Source of the DNA: Clostridia bacterium
GTDB taxonomy: Bacteria > Bacillota > Clostridia > Oscillospirales > CAG-382
Direction of reading: 5' to 3'
Length of the DNA: 9,098 nucleotides
Assembly (NCBI GenBank): GCA_017560285.1
Contig: JAFYOG010000054.1
Location: forward strand, 1-9,098
Shown here: positions 1-5,598 of the stretch, in pieces
Layout of the letters: each line of letters starts with the position of its first letter
Position numbering within the stretch: the first letter of the stretch is position 1
Translations under genes and position numbers: made by a program
The notes under the pieces: model-generated
Databases searched by the model: none
What the model saw: only the letters and a program-made list of their open reading frames with translations
Told to the model about the DNA's origin: nothing

Positions 1-255
1 GCCAAGCTCGAAGCCGAAAAACACCTGAAAATCAGCCTTTTCGCCTTCTTCCTTAGCCTCTAAATAGTTGTTCCAATAGTGGGTTACGTGGTCTTCCCAG
101 CTTTTACCAACAGGGGGTGCGCCAAAGTGGTTTGTAAACACAATTCCCGTATAAATTCCTTGGTCTATATAAGCACGAACCATATCACGGGCGCCGGTGC
201 AGGCACAGCCGCTGCATTCCTTGGAATGAACGTGTAAATCGTAGATATATTCCAT
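1..255 (-). CDS. PHP-domain metal-dependent hydrolase, N-terminal 85 residues (3' end outside window)
   Basis: The reading frame starts at an ATG at 253-255 and runs off the left edge, so only the first 85 residues are visible. The start is supported by AGGAG (263-267) seven bases upstream. Residues 6-10 read DLHVH, the first metal-binding motif of PHP (polymerase and histidinol phosphatase) domains. They are followed by a Cys-rich stretch (C14, C17, C19), then GIVFTNHF at 37-44 with H43 as the likely second motif, and GFE at 81-83 as the third. The family binds two or three metal ions and hydrolyses phosphoesters; the substrate here cannot be named. The aromatic and acidic stretch at 53-73 (WEDHV to EEGEK) resembles small stand-alone PHP proteins of Clostridia rather than DNA polymerase. 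There is no signal peptide, so it is probably cytoplasmic. The family call is firm and the function is unknown. Confidence 0.85.
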   Translation of the reverse strand, partial: MEYIYDLHVHSKECSGCACTGARDMVRAYIDQGIYTGIVFTNHFGAPPVGKSWEDHVTHYWNNYLEAKEEGEKADFQVFFGFELG

Positions 256-284
256 AAAATTTCTCCTAAAATCTGTTCGGGTTT

Positions 285-312
285 AGTATACCACGTTTTT
301 AGAAAAAGTAAA
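285..312 (-). promoter_or_regulatory. Sigma-A promoter of the PHP-domain gene
   Basis: On the minus strand, a -10 element TATACT (285-290) lies 16 bases downstream of TTTACT (307-312). Alternatively CTTTAC (308-313) gives a 17-base spacer. The -10 matches consensus at five of six positions. The start site would fall near 278, giving a leader of about 23 bases that contains the AGGAG ribosome binding site. Confidence 0.65.
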
Positions 313-350
313 GGGAATGTAACAAATTTTGTTGTTTTATTGCCCCGATT

Positions 351-440
351 TTTACCCCTCATCCACCGCCTAAGCGGTCCCCCTTCCCACGGGGTCCCCG
401 CAAAACTTGTTTTGCGGGGTTGGAACCAAGGGGAAGGCTT
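351..440. repeat. GC-rich hairpin repeat element
   Basis: This non-coding block has a nested hairpin plan. A small stem CCGC/GCGG surrounds CTAA (367-378). Then an outer pair CCTTCCC (382-388) and GGGAAGG (431-437) flanks a perfect 11-bp inverted repeat CCCCGCAAAAC (396-406) / GTTTTGCGGGG (409-419) with a TT loop. It is far more GC-rich than the AT-rich DNA on either side. The layout (CCCCTCATCCACCGC at the left, AAGGGGAAGGC at the right) resembles a dispersed repeat I know from genomes of gut Clostridia, but I cannot confirm copy number from one window. It belongs to no gene and shows no terminal direct repeats that I can pick out. It could act as a terminator or RNA-processing site for read-through from either side. 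Confidence 0.6.
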
Positions 441-465
441 TTTATGCCGTCCAAATTTGCATATG

Positions 466-632
466 CAAAACGCGTTAAAACGGATGCAGAATGAAGAAAC
501 AGCACCCGACGCTAAAAACCGCAAGACGCACAAAAATGAATGCAGAATATAAAAACGCCGCCCGAAGCCGATTTTTCAAAACGCGTTAAAACGGATGCAG
601 AAACAGAAAACACCACCCGAAGCTGTAGAAAC
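466..632. repeat. Three tandem copies of a ~55-bp unit
   Basis: Copies begin at 466, 522 and 577, a period of 56 then 55 bases. Copies 1 and 3 share a perfect 26-base start (466-491 and 577-602) containing ACGCGTTAAAACGG and ATGCAGAA. Copy 2 is diverged there but keeps ATGCAGAA (540-547). All three then carry a CACCCGA/CGCCCGA-type segment at about the same offset (503-509, 558-565, 613-620). The overlapping open frames in this stretch have no good start context and simply read through the repeats, so I treat the region as non-coding. Confidence 0.75.
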
Positions 633-697
633 CTACTGCGAGCGGTGGTGTTTTTTGTTAGCATTTATGCGGTCTGCGCCGTTTTTACGCGTTTTTA
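577..697. repeat. Long imperfect palindrome spanning the GH20 gene terminator
   Basis: The third tandem copy (577-602) has an inverted counterpart at 672-696. Read on the minus strand, that counterpart gives AAAACGCGT, one mismatch, AAAACGG and GCAGA. Inside these arms lies a second, 16-bp pairing between 602-617 and 644-659 with a single G-T wobble. The right arm carries about 12 extra bases (660-671). The palindrome ends directly beside the GH20 stop codon (698-700). The form resembles a small mobile palindromic repeat or MITE with inverted ends, but no target-site duplication is evident. Confidence 0.65.
602..659 (-). terminator. Rho-independent terminator of the GH20 operon (hairpin usable on both strands)
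   Basis: CACCACC (611-617) pairs with GGTGGTG (644-650), and an inner GCTGTAG/CTACTGC stem (622-628/633-639) closes on an AAAC loop. The minus-strand transcript meets this hairpin about 40 bases after the GH20 stop codon and then reads TTTTCTGTTT. On the plus strand the hairpin is followed by TTTTTT (651-656), so it could also stop transcription in that direction, although no plus-strand gene precedes it. Confidence 0.75.
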
Positions 698-2500
698 TTA
701 TGCGTTGGTGAGAAGATCCTTATAACTAAACTTCTTACCGCGGAATACTGCGATAACTGCATCGAGTTCGCCGTATTTATCGTCGCGGAGCCAAGCTGCG
801 CTGTAGCGTTCGATCCAGCTTTCGATCTGTGCTTCGTCAACAACGGTGGTGCCGTCGATAAAGTTAGCCATACGAAGGTTCATTAATGCAGAGCCCTCTG
901 CGCAGATGCGAAGGTCGGAAACGATATCGCTTTGAACGGGCAAGCGACGGAAGGATTCGGCAAGAGCAAAGAAGTTGTTTGCGTTTTCGATGAAGGCAGA
1001 GGAATCGGTAGGCATACCGGTATCGCCCCAGGTGCCGAACTTGTTATCGTAAGTAGAGTTAACGAACTGTGCCCAGTTAAGAACGCGCTGATAATCGTCG
1101 AACTTGCGGATAAGCTTAACGGTTTCGCCGGTGCAATCGCCGTAAACAAGCTCGGAAACAGCTTTATCGAACTTTTCGCACATAACCTTGGTTTTGCGGT
1201 TCCAAGCCAAAACGCCGCCGAGAACTACGCCGTAAAGGGTTGCTGTCATAGGACAAACTGCGCCGTAATCGCCCCAAGAGGTGTTAAGCATACCCATAAC
1301 CTTGCATTCGCCGCCCTTTTGAACCATCTTGGAAATGTTCTTTTCGTTGTAGTTTACGCATTCGCAGAACTGGTTCCAGCAGCTTGTACCGGGACATACG
1401 ATCTGACCGAAGCGCTGTGCCGCAAACTTTTCTACGTTTTCCAAAATGGGGTTTTCGTCGTAGCACCAGTTAAGCATGATCATATCGTCGGGGAAGCGTT
1501 CCATTGTTTCGGGGTGGTTAAGAACCACGTCGCCCCACATCATAACCGTCTTGCCGCGGGACTTAAGGTGTTCGATAATTTTAAGGGTGAAATCCAAATA
1601 AAGCTCGCCCTTATCTTTGCCTGCGTTCTTGCCGTTGCAGATATCGAAGGTTTCGTCGCAGCAGATGTTAAAATACTTGCTGCGGAACAAGGGGATGTAT
1701 TGGTCGATAAGAGATTTAATAAGCTCTATACTTCTGGGGTCGCTTGCGTTGATGGTGTGGTGAAGCATAAAGTTGTGCCAAGGGTTGTTGGTGGGGGTAA
1801 AGCTGTCAAGCTCGCAAAGGTGCTTGTACTTGTTGCTTTCCAACAAACGGAAAAGGTGGCCGAAGGAAGAAAGAGAGGGAACAAAATCGATAAAGTTTTC
1901 GTAGCAGTAGTTATCGATTTCCATAATTTCTTCGGCGGTCATATAACCGAACGCCTTGTAAATGCCCTTGTATTCATCGAAAGCAAAGGTATGCTCGATA
2001 TAAAGCTGATAAGAATTGTGCTTGTAATATGCAAGAAAATCGATAAGCTTGAACACACCGTCGAGGTTGGGAACTCTGCCGCGGGAAGCATCGTGATAAA
2101 ATCCGCGGTAGGACATATCGGGCTTATCTTCGATTTCGCAGCATTCGATATCTTCGCCGCAGGTTTCTAACATCTGACGAAGGGTTTGGATACCGTAGAA
2201 GGTGCCTGCCAAGGTATCGCCGTTAATAACTATACCCTTTTCGTTGGCGGAAAGCTTATAGCCTTCTCCGTTCTTTTTGCCCAAGCAGGCGATAACGATG
2301 TTGCCTTCGGCAGCGGGGGTGCCCAAAACCTTGGTGATTACAGGGTCGTTGCCGGTTTCTTCGTAAATTTCGTTAGCGAGTCTTTGTGCTGCTTTAAAAA
2401 TACGTTCGTCGCATTTTTCGTTAAGAACGATTTTTAGGTTGGCAACCGAAATAACGCCGCCGGTTTTTTTAAGTTTTTTGGGTTGAGGAAGTATAGTCAT
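698..2500 (-). CDS. Cytoplasmic GH20 family beta-N-acetylhexosaminidase
   Basis: The product is a 600-residue glycoside hydrolase family 20 protein, expected to release terminal GlcNAc or GalNAc by substrate-assisted catalysis through the N-acetyl group. Residues 1-125 look like the GH20b alpha/beta domain (YKLSANEKGIVINGDTLAGT at 81-100). A TIM barrel begins at YRGFYHDASRGR (131-142). The catalytic Asp-Glu pair is D282-E283 in NICCDETFD, and substrate-pocket aromatics include W322 (MMWGD) and W409 (NTSWGDYG). The WGD form near 409 replaces the more common W-x-E and recalls intracellular streptococcal GH20C enzymes, which are of similar length; that placement is inference. There is no signal peptide, and about 20 cysteines suggest a reducing cytoplasm. 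The ATG at 2498-2500 has AAGGAG (2507-2512) six bases upstream. It is second in an operon, 49 bases after the small membrane protein gene. The likely role is trimming imported amino-sugar oligosaccharides. Confidence 0.92.
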   Translation of the reverse strand: MTILPQPKKLKKTGGVISVANLKIVLNEKCDERIFKAAQRLANEIYEETGNDPVITKVLGTPAAEGNIVIACLGKKNGEGYKLSANEKGIVINGDTLAGTFYGIQTLRQMLETCGEDIECCEIEDKPDMSYRGFYHDASRGRVPNLDGVFKLIDFLAYYKHNSYQLYIEHTFAFDEYKGIYKAFGYMTAEEIMEIDNYCYENFIDFVPSLSSFGHLFRLLESNKYKHLCELDSFTPTNNPWHNFMLHHTINASDPRSIELIKSLIDQYIPLFRSKYFNICCDETFDICNGKNAGKDKGELYLDFTLKIIEHLKSRGKTVMMWGDVVLNHPETMERFPDDMIMLNWCYDENPILENVEKFAAQRFGQIVCPGTSCWNQFCECVNYNEKNISKMVQKGGECKVMGMLNTSWGDYGAVCPMTATLYGVVLGGVLAWNRKTKVMCEKFDKAVSELVYGDCTGETVKLIRKFDDYQRVLNWAQFVNSTYDNKFGTWGDTGMPTDSSAFIENANNFFALAESFRRLPVQSDIVSDLRICAEGSALMNLRMANFIDGTTVVDEAQIESWIERYSAAWLRDDKYGELDAVIAVFRGKKFSYKDLLTNA

Positions 2501-2514
2501 TTTCTTCTCCTTTT

Positions 2515-2530
2515 TTATGTAAATACATAA
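2515..2530. promoter_or_regulatory. AT-rich inverted repeat upstream of the GH20 gene
   Basis: TTATGTA (2515-2521) and TACATAA (2524-2530) form a perfect 7-bp inverted repeat around AA, just before the GH20 ribosome binding site. It may be an operator or a weak mRNA hairpin in the intergenic gap. AT-rich palindromes arise easily by chance, so support is modest. Confidence 0.35.
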
Positions 2531-2549
2531 TTTATTTTATAATTTAACG

Positions 2550-2864
2550 TTATGCGGTTTTTATAAAACCAACGATAAGACCCACAAAGCAGGCAACGAA
2601 CAGCAAGGTAAAAAGTACTGCTACAAAAGCGGTGGTTTTGCGCTTGAAATCCTTAAAATTAAGCCATTCTTCGGCGGTTTGCATACCGAAGTATACCGTT
2701 CCCACCGCGGCAGAGGCTATGGGCGGGGTTCTGAAAAAAACCTCTTCGATTAAAATAATAATCGAACACAAGGCAACTGCGATAAACTTTGAAGCTTTGG
2801 AATTTTTGCTTTTAATTTCCTGTTCCAATTCGGCAGGAACTTCTACGTTTTCTTTCTTTTTCAT
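2550..2864 (-). CDS. Small three-helix membrane protein, DUF6442-like
   Basis: The product has 104 residues when started at the ATG at 2862-2864, which lies seven bases after GGAG (2872-2875). An in-frame TTG two codons earlier sits almost on top of that site and is an unlikely start. The N-terminus is highly charged (MKKKENVEVP, EQEIKSKNSK). Three hydrophobic segments follow at about 25-44, 48-61 and 82-101, with a basic KDFKRK loop before the last. The plan (charged start, then a YFGMQ-type motif between helices two and three) resembles small Firmicutes membrane proteins grouped as DUF6442, but I assign this from memory and only tentatively. The function is unknown. It is the first gene of the GH20 operon, driven from 2897-2925. 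Nothing in it looks like a transporter or a sensor. Confidence 0.75.
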   Translation of the reverse strand: MKKKENVEVPAELEQEIKSKNSKASKFIAVALCSIIILIEEVFFRTPPIASAAVGTVYFGMQTAEEWLNFKDFKRKTTAFVAVLFTLLFVACFVGLIVGFIKTA

Positions 2865-2882
2865 TGCCAAACTCCTTTTTAT

Positions 2883-2897
2883 TTCATTATTAATGAA
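2883..2897. promoter_or_regulatory. Inverted repeat over the predicted start site of the GH20 operon
   Basis: TTCATTA (2883-2889) and TAATGAA (2891-2897) form a perfect 7-bp inverted repeat around one base. It touches the -10 element (2897-2902) and covers the predicted start site near 2890. This is a classic position for a repressor operator. No regulator can be named. Confidence 0.45.
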
Positions 2898-2925
2898 TTA
2901 TATCATTTTACGTATTAACTGTCAA
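2897..2925 (-). promoter_or_regulatory. Perfect-consensus sigma-A promoter of the membrane protein-GH20 operon
   Basis: On the minus strand TTGACA (2920-2925) and TATAAT (2897-2902) are separated by exactly 17 bases. Both hexamers match consensus fully. Such a strong unregulated promoter would be unusual for a catabolic operon, which makes the overlapping inverted repeat at 2883-2897 a plausible control point. Confidence 0.88.
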
Positions 2926-3026
2926 TAGAAAAACCGCGTATAAAGGGCTATAAATTGTGGCTGTTGTATGCGGGATTGGGATTTAAATGAGATTTTTTTG
3001 CCGAAACGCACAAATTTGTAATTTTT

Positions 3027-3038
3027 TGTAAATTTACA
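3027..3038. promoter_or_regulatory. 12-bp palindrome next to the hppA -35 element
   Basis: TGTAAATTTACA is a perfect 12-bp palindrome ending two bases before the hppA -35 element. Its position suits an activator or repressor site. A related core, TGTAAATACA, occurs in the inverted repeat at 2515-2530. AT-rich composition makes chance occurrence possible. Confidence 0.4.
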
Positions 3039-3039
3039 C

Positions 3040-3068
3040 TTGACAGCGTTGACAGCTATATATATAAT
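3040..3068 (+). promoter_or_regulatory. Perfect-consensus sigma-A promoter of hppA
   Basis: TTGACA (3040-3045) and TATAAT (3063-3068) are separated by 17 bases, with no mismatch to consensus. The -35 hexamer is duplicated: TTGACAGCG at 3040-3048 is followed at once by TTGACAGCT at 3049-3057. The second copy is too near the -10 to work with it. Transcription should begin near 3075, leaving a leader of about 88 bases. Confidence 0.9.
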
Positions 3069-3075
3069 AGGTAGC

Positions 3076-3139
3076 GTGCGTAGTATGGCTTTCTTGCTTT
3101 ATACTGTGCGCAAATAACAAAATAACGGCGAAATGCCGT
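3076..3139 (+). promoter_or_regulatory. Structured 5' leader of hppA
   Basis: The first leader hairpin pairs 3076-3086 with 3101-3111, eleven pairs including three G-U, with a 14-base pyrimidine-rich loop. It would form at the very 5' end of the transcript. A second hairpin, ACGGC/GCCGT (3125-3129/3135-3139), lies 23 bases before the start codon and leaves AAAGGA (3149-3154) exposed. The first is well placed to stabilise the mRNA. I see no known riboswitch core. Confidence 0.45.
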
Positions 3140-3162
3140 AAAAATACGAAAGGAACAGTATC

Positions 3163-5400
3163 ATGAGTTTCACTCTCGTCTTTGGCCTTTTGATCGTTGC
3201 TGCGCTTGGCGGTCTTGCATACGCTGCGTACAACTTCTTCTCGGTCAAAAAACTCGAAGAAGGTACCGAAAGAATGCAGGAAATCGCTTCTGCTATTCGT
3301 GTAGGCGCTAATGCCTTCATCACTTACGAGTACAAGATTGTTGCTATTGTTGCTGCAATAGTTGCTGCTTTGCTCGCACTTATTATCTCTTGGTCCTCCG
3401 CTGTTGCATTTATCATCGGCGCTACCATGAGTGCTTCCGCAGGTTGGGTAGGTATGAAGATCGCTACCTACGCAAACGTTCGCGTTACCAACACCGCACG
3501 TACAACCAAATCCCTTTCCAACACCCTTAAGGTTGCTTTTAAGGGCGGTTCCGTAATGGGTCTTTGCGTTGCAGGCTGTGCATTGCTTGGTATCATTATC
3601 GTATTCTTAGTTTTCGGTTTCGGTCTTAAGCAGCTTGATGCTTCCGCTTATGCCGGCACTGTAGAACCTCTCGCAGCTTCCTGCAAGAGCATTTTGGGTA
3701 TGATCACCGGCGGCAAGATGGACTTCGGCGCAACCTTCACCATGACCCTTTCCGGTTATGCTCTCGGTTGCTCTATTATCGCAATGTTCGCACGTATCGG
3801 CGGCGGTATCTACACCAAGGCTGCAGATATGGGTGCTGACCTTGTTGGTAAGACCGAAGCTCACATTCCCGAAGACGACCCCAGAAACCCTGCTACCATC
3901 GCAGATAACGTTGGCGACAACGTTGGTGACGTTGCAGGCTTGGGTGCTGACCTTTTGGAAAGCTTCGTTGGCGCACTTCTTTCCGGCGCTATTCTTGCTA
4001 TCGAACTTTTTGCTAACTATTCCGCATTTAACAACCCCGATTTGATGAAGAAGATGGTTATGTTCCCTCTTGCATTCGCTGCAGTGGGTCTTATCTCTTG
4101 TATTATCGGTATCGCTTCCTTGTTTGTTCGCAAGAAGCTTTCCGATAACCCCCACAAAGAGCTTAACATGGCCACATACATCTCTGCCGGCTTGACCGTT
4201 GCTTTGGGCGCAGTAATCGCTTACTTCTCCTTTAACGGCTTCAGTGGCGACGTTTTGGGCTCCAGCTACCTCGGCTTCGAGCTTGGTTGGGCTTCTCCTT
4301 GGGTTGCTGCTGTTATCGGTATTATTGCAGGTATCGTTATCGGTAAGATTGCAGAATACTACACTTCTTACGATTACAAGCCTACCAAGGTACTTTCCAA
4401 GGCTTCCGTAGACGGTTCCGCTCTTACCATTACTCAGGGTCTTTCCCTTGGTATGATCTCTTGTATGCTTCCTTGCGTACTTTTGGGCGTTTCCATTTAC
4501 CTTTCTTACGTAATTTCCGGTATGTACGGCGTTGCTGCTGCTTCTATCGGTATGCTTTCCTTCGTTGCTGCTACCGTTTCCGTTGACGCTTATGGTCCTA
4601 TTTCCGATAACGCCGGCGGTATTGCAGAAATGTCTTACCTCGAACCCGAAGTACGCGAAATTACCGACGAGCTCGACGCTGTTGGTAACACCACCGCTGC
4701 TATCGGTAAGGGCTTCGCAATCGGTTCTGCCGCTCTTGCAACCCTTTCTATGATGACTTCCTTCACCTATGCTGCAAACCACGGTGTTGAAGTTCCTTTC
4801 CTTAACCTTAACATCCTCGATCCGCTAATTCTTGTTGGCGCTATCGTTGGTGCTGCACTTCCCTTTATGTTCTCCGGTATGCTTATCAACGCTGTTGCTA
4901 AGGCTGCTCAGAAGATGGTTGAAGAAGTTCGCCGTCAGTTCAGAGAAATTAAGGGCCTTATGGAAGGCGAAGTACTTCCCGACTACAAGACCTGTATCGA
5001 AATTTCTTCTCAGGGCGCTATTAAAGAAATGCGCGTTCCCGCTATCTTCTGTATTGCATTCCCCGTTGTTTGCGGCTTTATCTTTGGCGCAGGCTTCGTA
5101 GGCGGCGTACTTGTTGGTGCTACCATTTCCGCTATCATGCTCGCTCTCTTCTGCGGTAACGCAGGCGGCGCGTGGGATAACGGTAAGAAGTACATCGAAG
5201 TAGGCGGCGTTGAAGGCGAAAAGAAGGGCGGCGCTGCTCACGATGCTGCCGTTGTTGGCGACACCGTTGGCGACCCCTTGAAGGACACCGTTGGTCCCTC
5301 TTTGGATATTCTTATTAAGATTATGAGCACCATTTCCTTGGTTACCGTTGCTGCATTCTCTAACAACAACCTTTTGGAATTGTTCAAGAGCTGGTTCTAA
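3163..5400 (+). CDS. hppA: K+-dependent membrane-bound ion-pumping pyrophosphatase
   Basis: This integral membrane enzyme of 745 residues couples hydrolysis of cytoplasmic pyrophosphate to outward pumping of Na+ and/or H+. The family has about 16 transmembrane helices, and the length is typical. The catalytic signatures are intact: DMGADLVGKTE (222-232), EDDPRNPATIADNVGDNVGD (237-256), the helix-6 glutamate E266 in DLLESFVGA, DNAGGIAEM (482-490), and the C-terminal DNGKKYIE (672-679) and HDAAVVGDTVGDPLKD (693-708). In GNTTAAIGKG (508-517), A512 and G515 occupy the positions that are Lys and Thr in K+-independent enzymes, so K+ dependence is well supported. Whether it pumps Na+, H+ or both cannot be settled from these motifs. 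AAAGGA (3149-3154) precedes the ATG by eight bases. The gene is monocistronic with its own promoter and terminator. Its codon choice suggests high expression, consistent with recovering energy from biosynthetic pyrophosphate. Confidence 0.97.
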   Translation: MSFTLVFGLLIVAALGGLAYAAYNFFSVKKLEEGTERMQEIASAIRVGANAFITYEYKIVAIVAAIVAALLALIISWSSAVAFIIGATMSASAGWVGMKIATYANVRVTNTARTTKSLSNTLKVAFKGGSVMGLCVAGCALLGIIIVFLVFGFGLKQLDASAYAGTVEPLAASCKSILGMITGGKMDFGATFTMTLSGYALGCSIIAMFARIGGGIYTKAADMGADLVGKTEAHIPEDDPRNPATIADNVGDNVGDVAGLGADLLESFVGALLSGAILAIELFANYSAFNNPDLMKKMVMFPLAFAAVGLISCIIGIASLFVRKKLSDNPHKELNMATYISAGLTVALGAVIAYFSFNGFSGDVLGSSYLGFELGWASPWVAAVIGIIAGIVIGKIAEYYTSYDYKPTKVLSKASVDGSALTITQGLSLGMISCMLPCVLLGVSIYLSYVISGMYGVAAASIGMLSFVAATVSVDAYGPISDNAGGIAEMSYLEPEVREITDELDAVGNTTAAIGKGFAIGSAALATLSMMTSFTYAANHGVEVPFLNLNILDPLILVGAIVGAALPFMFSGMLINAVAKAAQKMVEEVRRQFREIKGLMEGEVLPDYKTCIEISSQGAIKEMRVPAIFCIAFPVVCGFIFGAGFVGGVLVGATISAIMLALFCGNAGGAWDNGKKYIEVGGVEGEKKGGAAHDAAVVGDTVGDPLKDTVGPSLDILIKIMSTISLVTVAAFSNNNLLELFKSWF

Positions 5401-5431
5401 TCTTACATCCACCATTTAATGCAAGAAATAC

Positions 5432-5464
5432 GAACGCGTTGGTTTTTACCGACGCGTTCTTTTT
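5432..5464 (+). terminator. Rho-independent terminator of hppA
   Basis: GAACGCGTTGGT (5432-5443) pairs with ACCGACGCGTTC (5448-5459) over 12 pairs, one of them G-U, with a TTTT loop, followed by five T's (5460-5464). It lies about 30 bases after the hppA stop codon. Confidence 0.93.
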
Positions 5465-5527
5465 ACGTTAAAACGCACAACGGGGGAAATATTTTTTTGT
5501 GAATTTAAACAAATAGCTAAAACGCAC

Positions 5528-5556
5528 TTGATTATTTTATATTTAGGTGTTATAAT
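5528..5556 (+). promoter_or_regulatory. Sigma-A promoter of the solute-binding lipoprotein gene
   Basis: TTGATT (5528-5533) and TATAAT (5551-5556) are separated by 17 bases. The -10 is perfect and the -35 matches four of six. Transcription should start near 5563, about 36 bases before the start codon. The decamer TAAAACGCAC ends directly before the -35 (5518-5527) and also occurs at 5468-5477; this could be a regulator site or chance. Confidence 0.8.
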
Positions 5557-5598
5557 TAATACTAACTAATGCTGGAGCTTTTTTGTCCGGAGGTTATT

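Noticed and set aside
165..533. Minus-strand frame of 122 codons crossing the PHP gene start and the hairpin repeat
   Set aside because: It lies in the wrong frame through the PHP coding region and through inverted repeats, with no ribosome binding site or recognisable protein.
466..632. CRISPR-like appearance of three spaced repeats
   Set aside because: The copies are degenerate over their full 55 bases with no unique spacers of even length, only three units exist, and no cas genes are near.
340..725. Two short plus-strand frames in the repeat region (340-552 and 540-725)
   Set aside because: They read through hairpins and tandem repeats, lack ribosome binding sites, and the second runs through a terminator into the end of the GH20 gene.
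932..2170. Long plus-strand open frame of 412 codons opposite the GH20 gene
   Set aside because: It is antisense to a clearly recognised enzyme, its translation shows no family motif, and its openness is explained by the codon bias of the GH20 gene.
2550..2870. TTG start two codons upstream for the small membrane protein
   Set aside because: Only one base would separate it from GGAG (2872-2875); the ATG at 2862-2864 has the normal seven-base spacing.
3070..3162. Riboswitch in the hppA leader
   Set aside because: Only simple hairpins are visible; no conserved core of a known class and no terminator or sequestering alternative of the ribosome binding site was found.
3607..4782. Minus-strand open frame of 391 codons opposite hppA
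   Set aside because: The translation is low-complexity Asn/Thr/Gly/His-rich, as expected from the complement of GTT/GCT/GGT-rich codons, and hppA on the other strand is certain.
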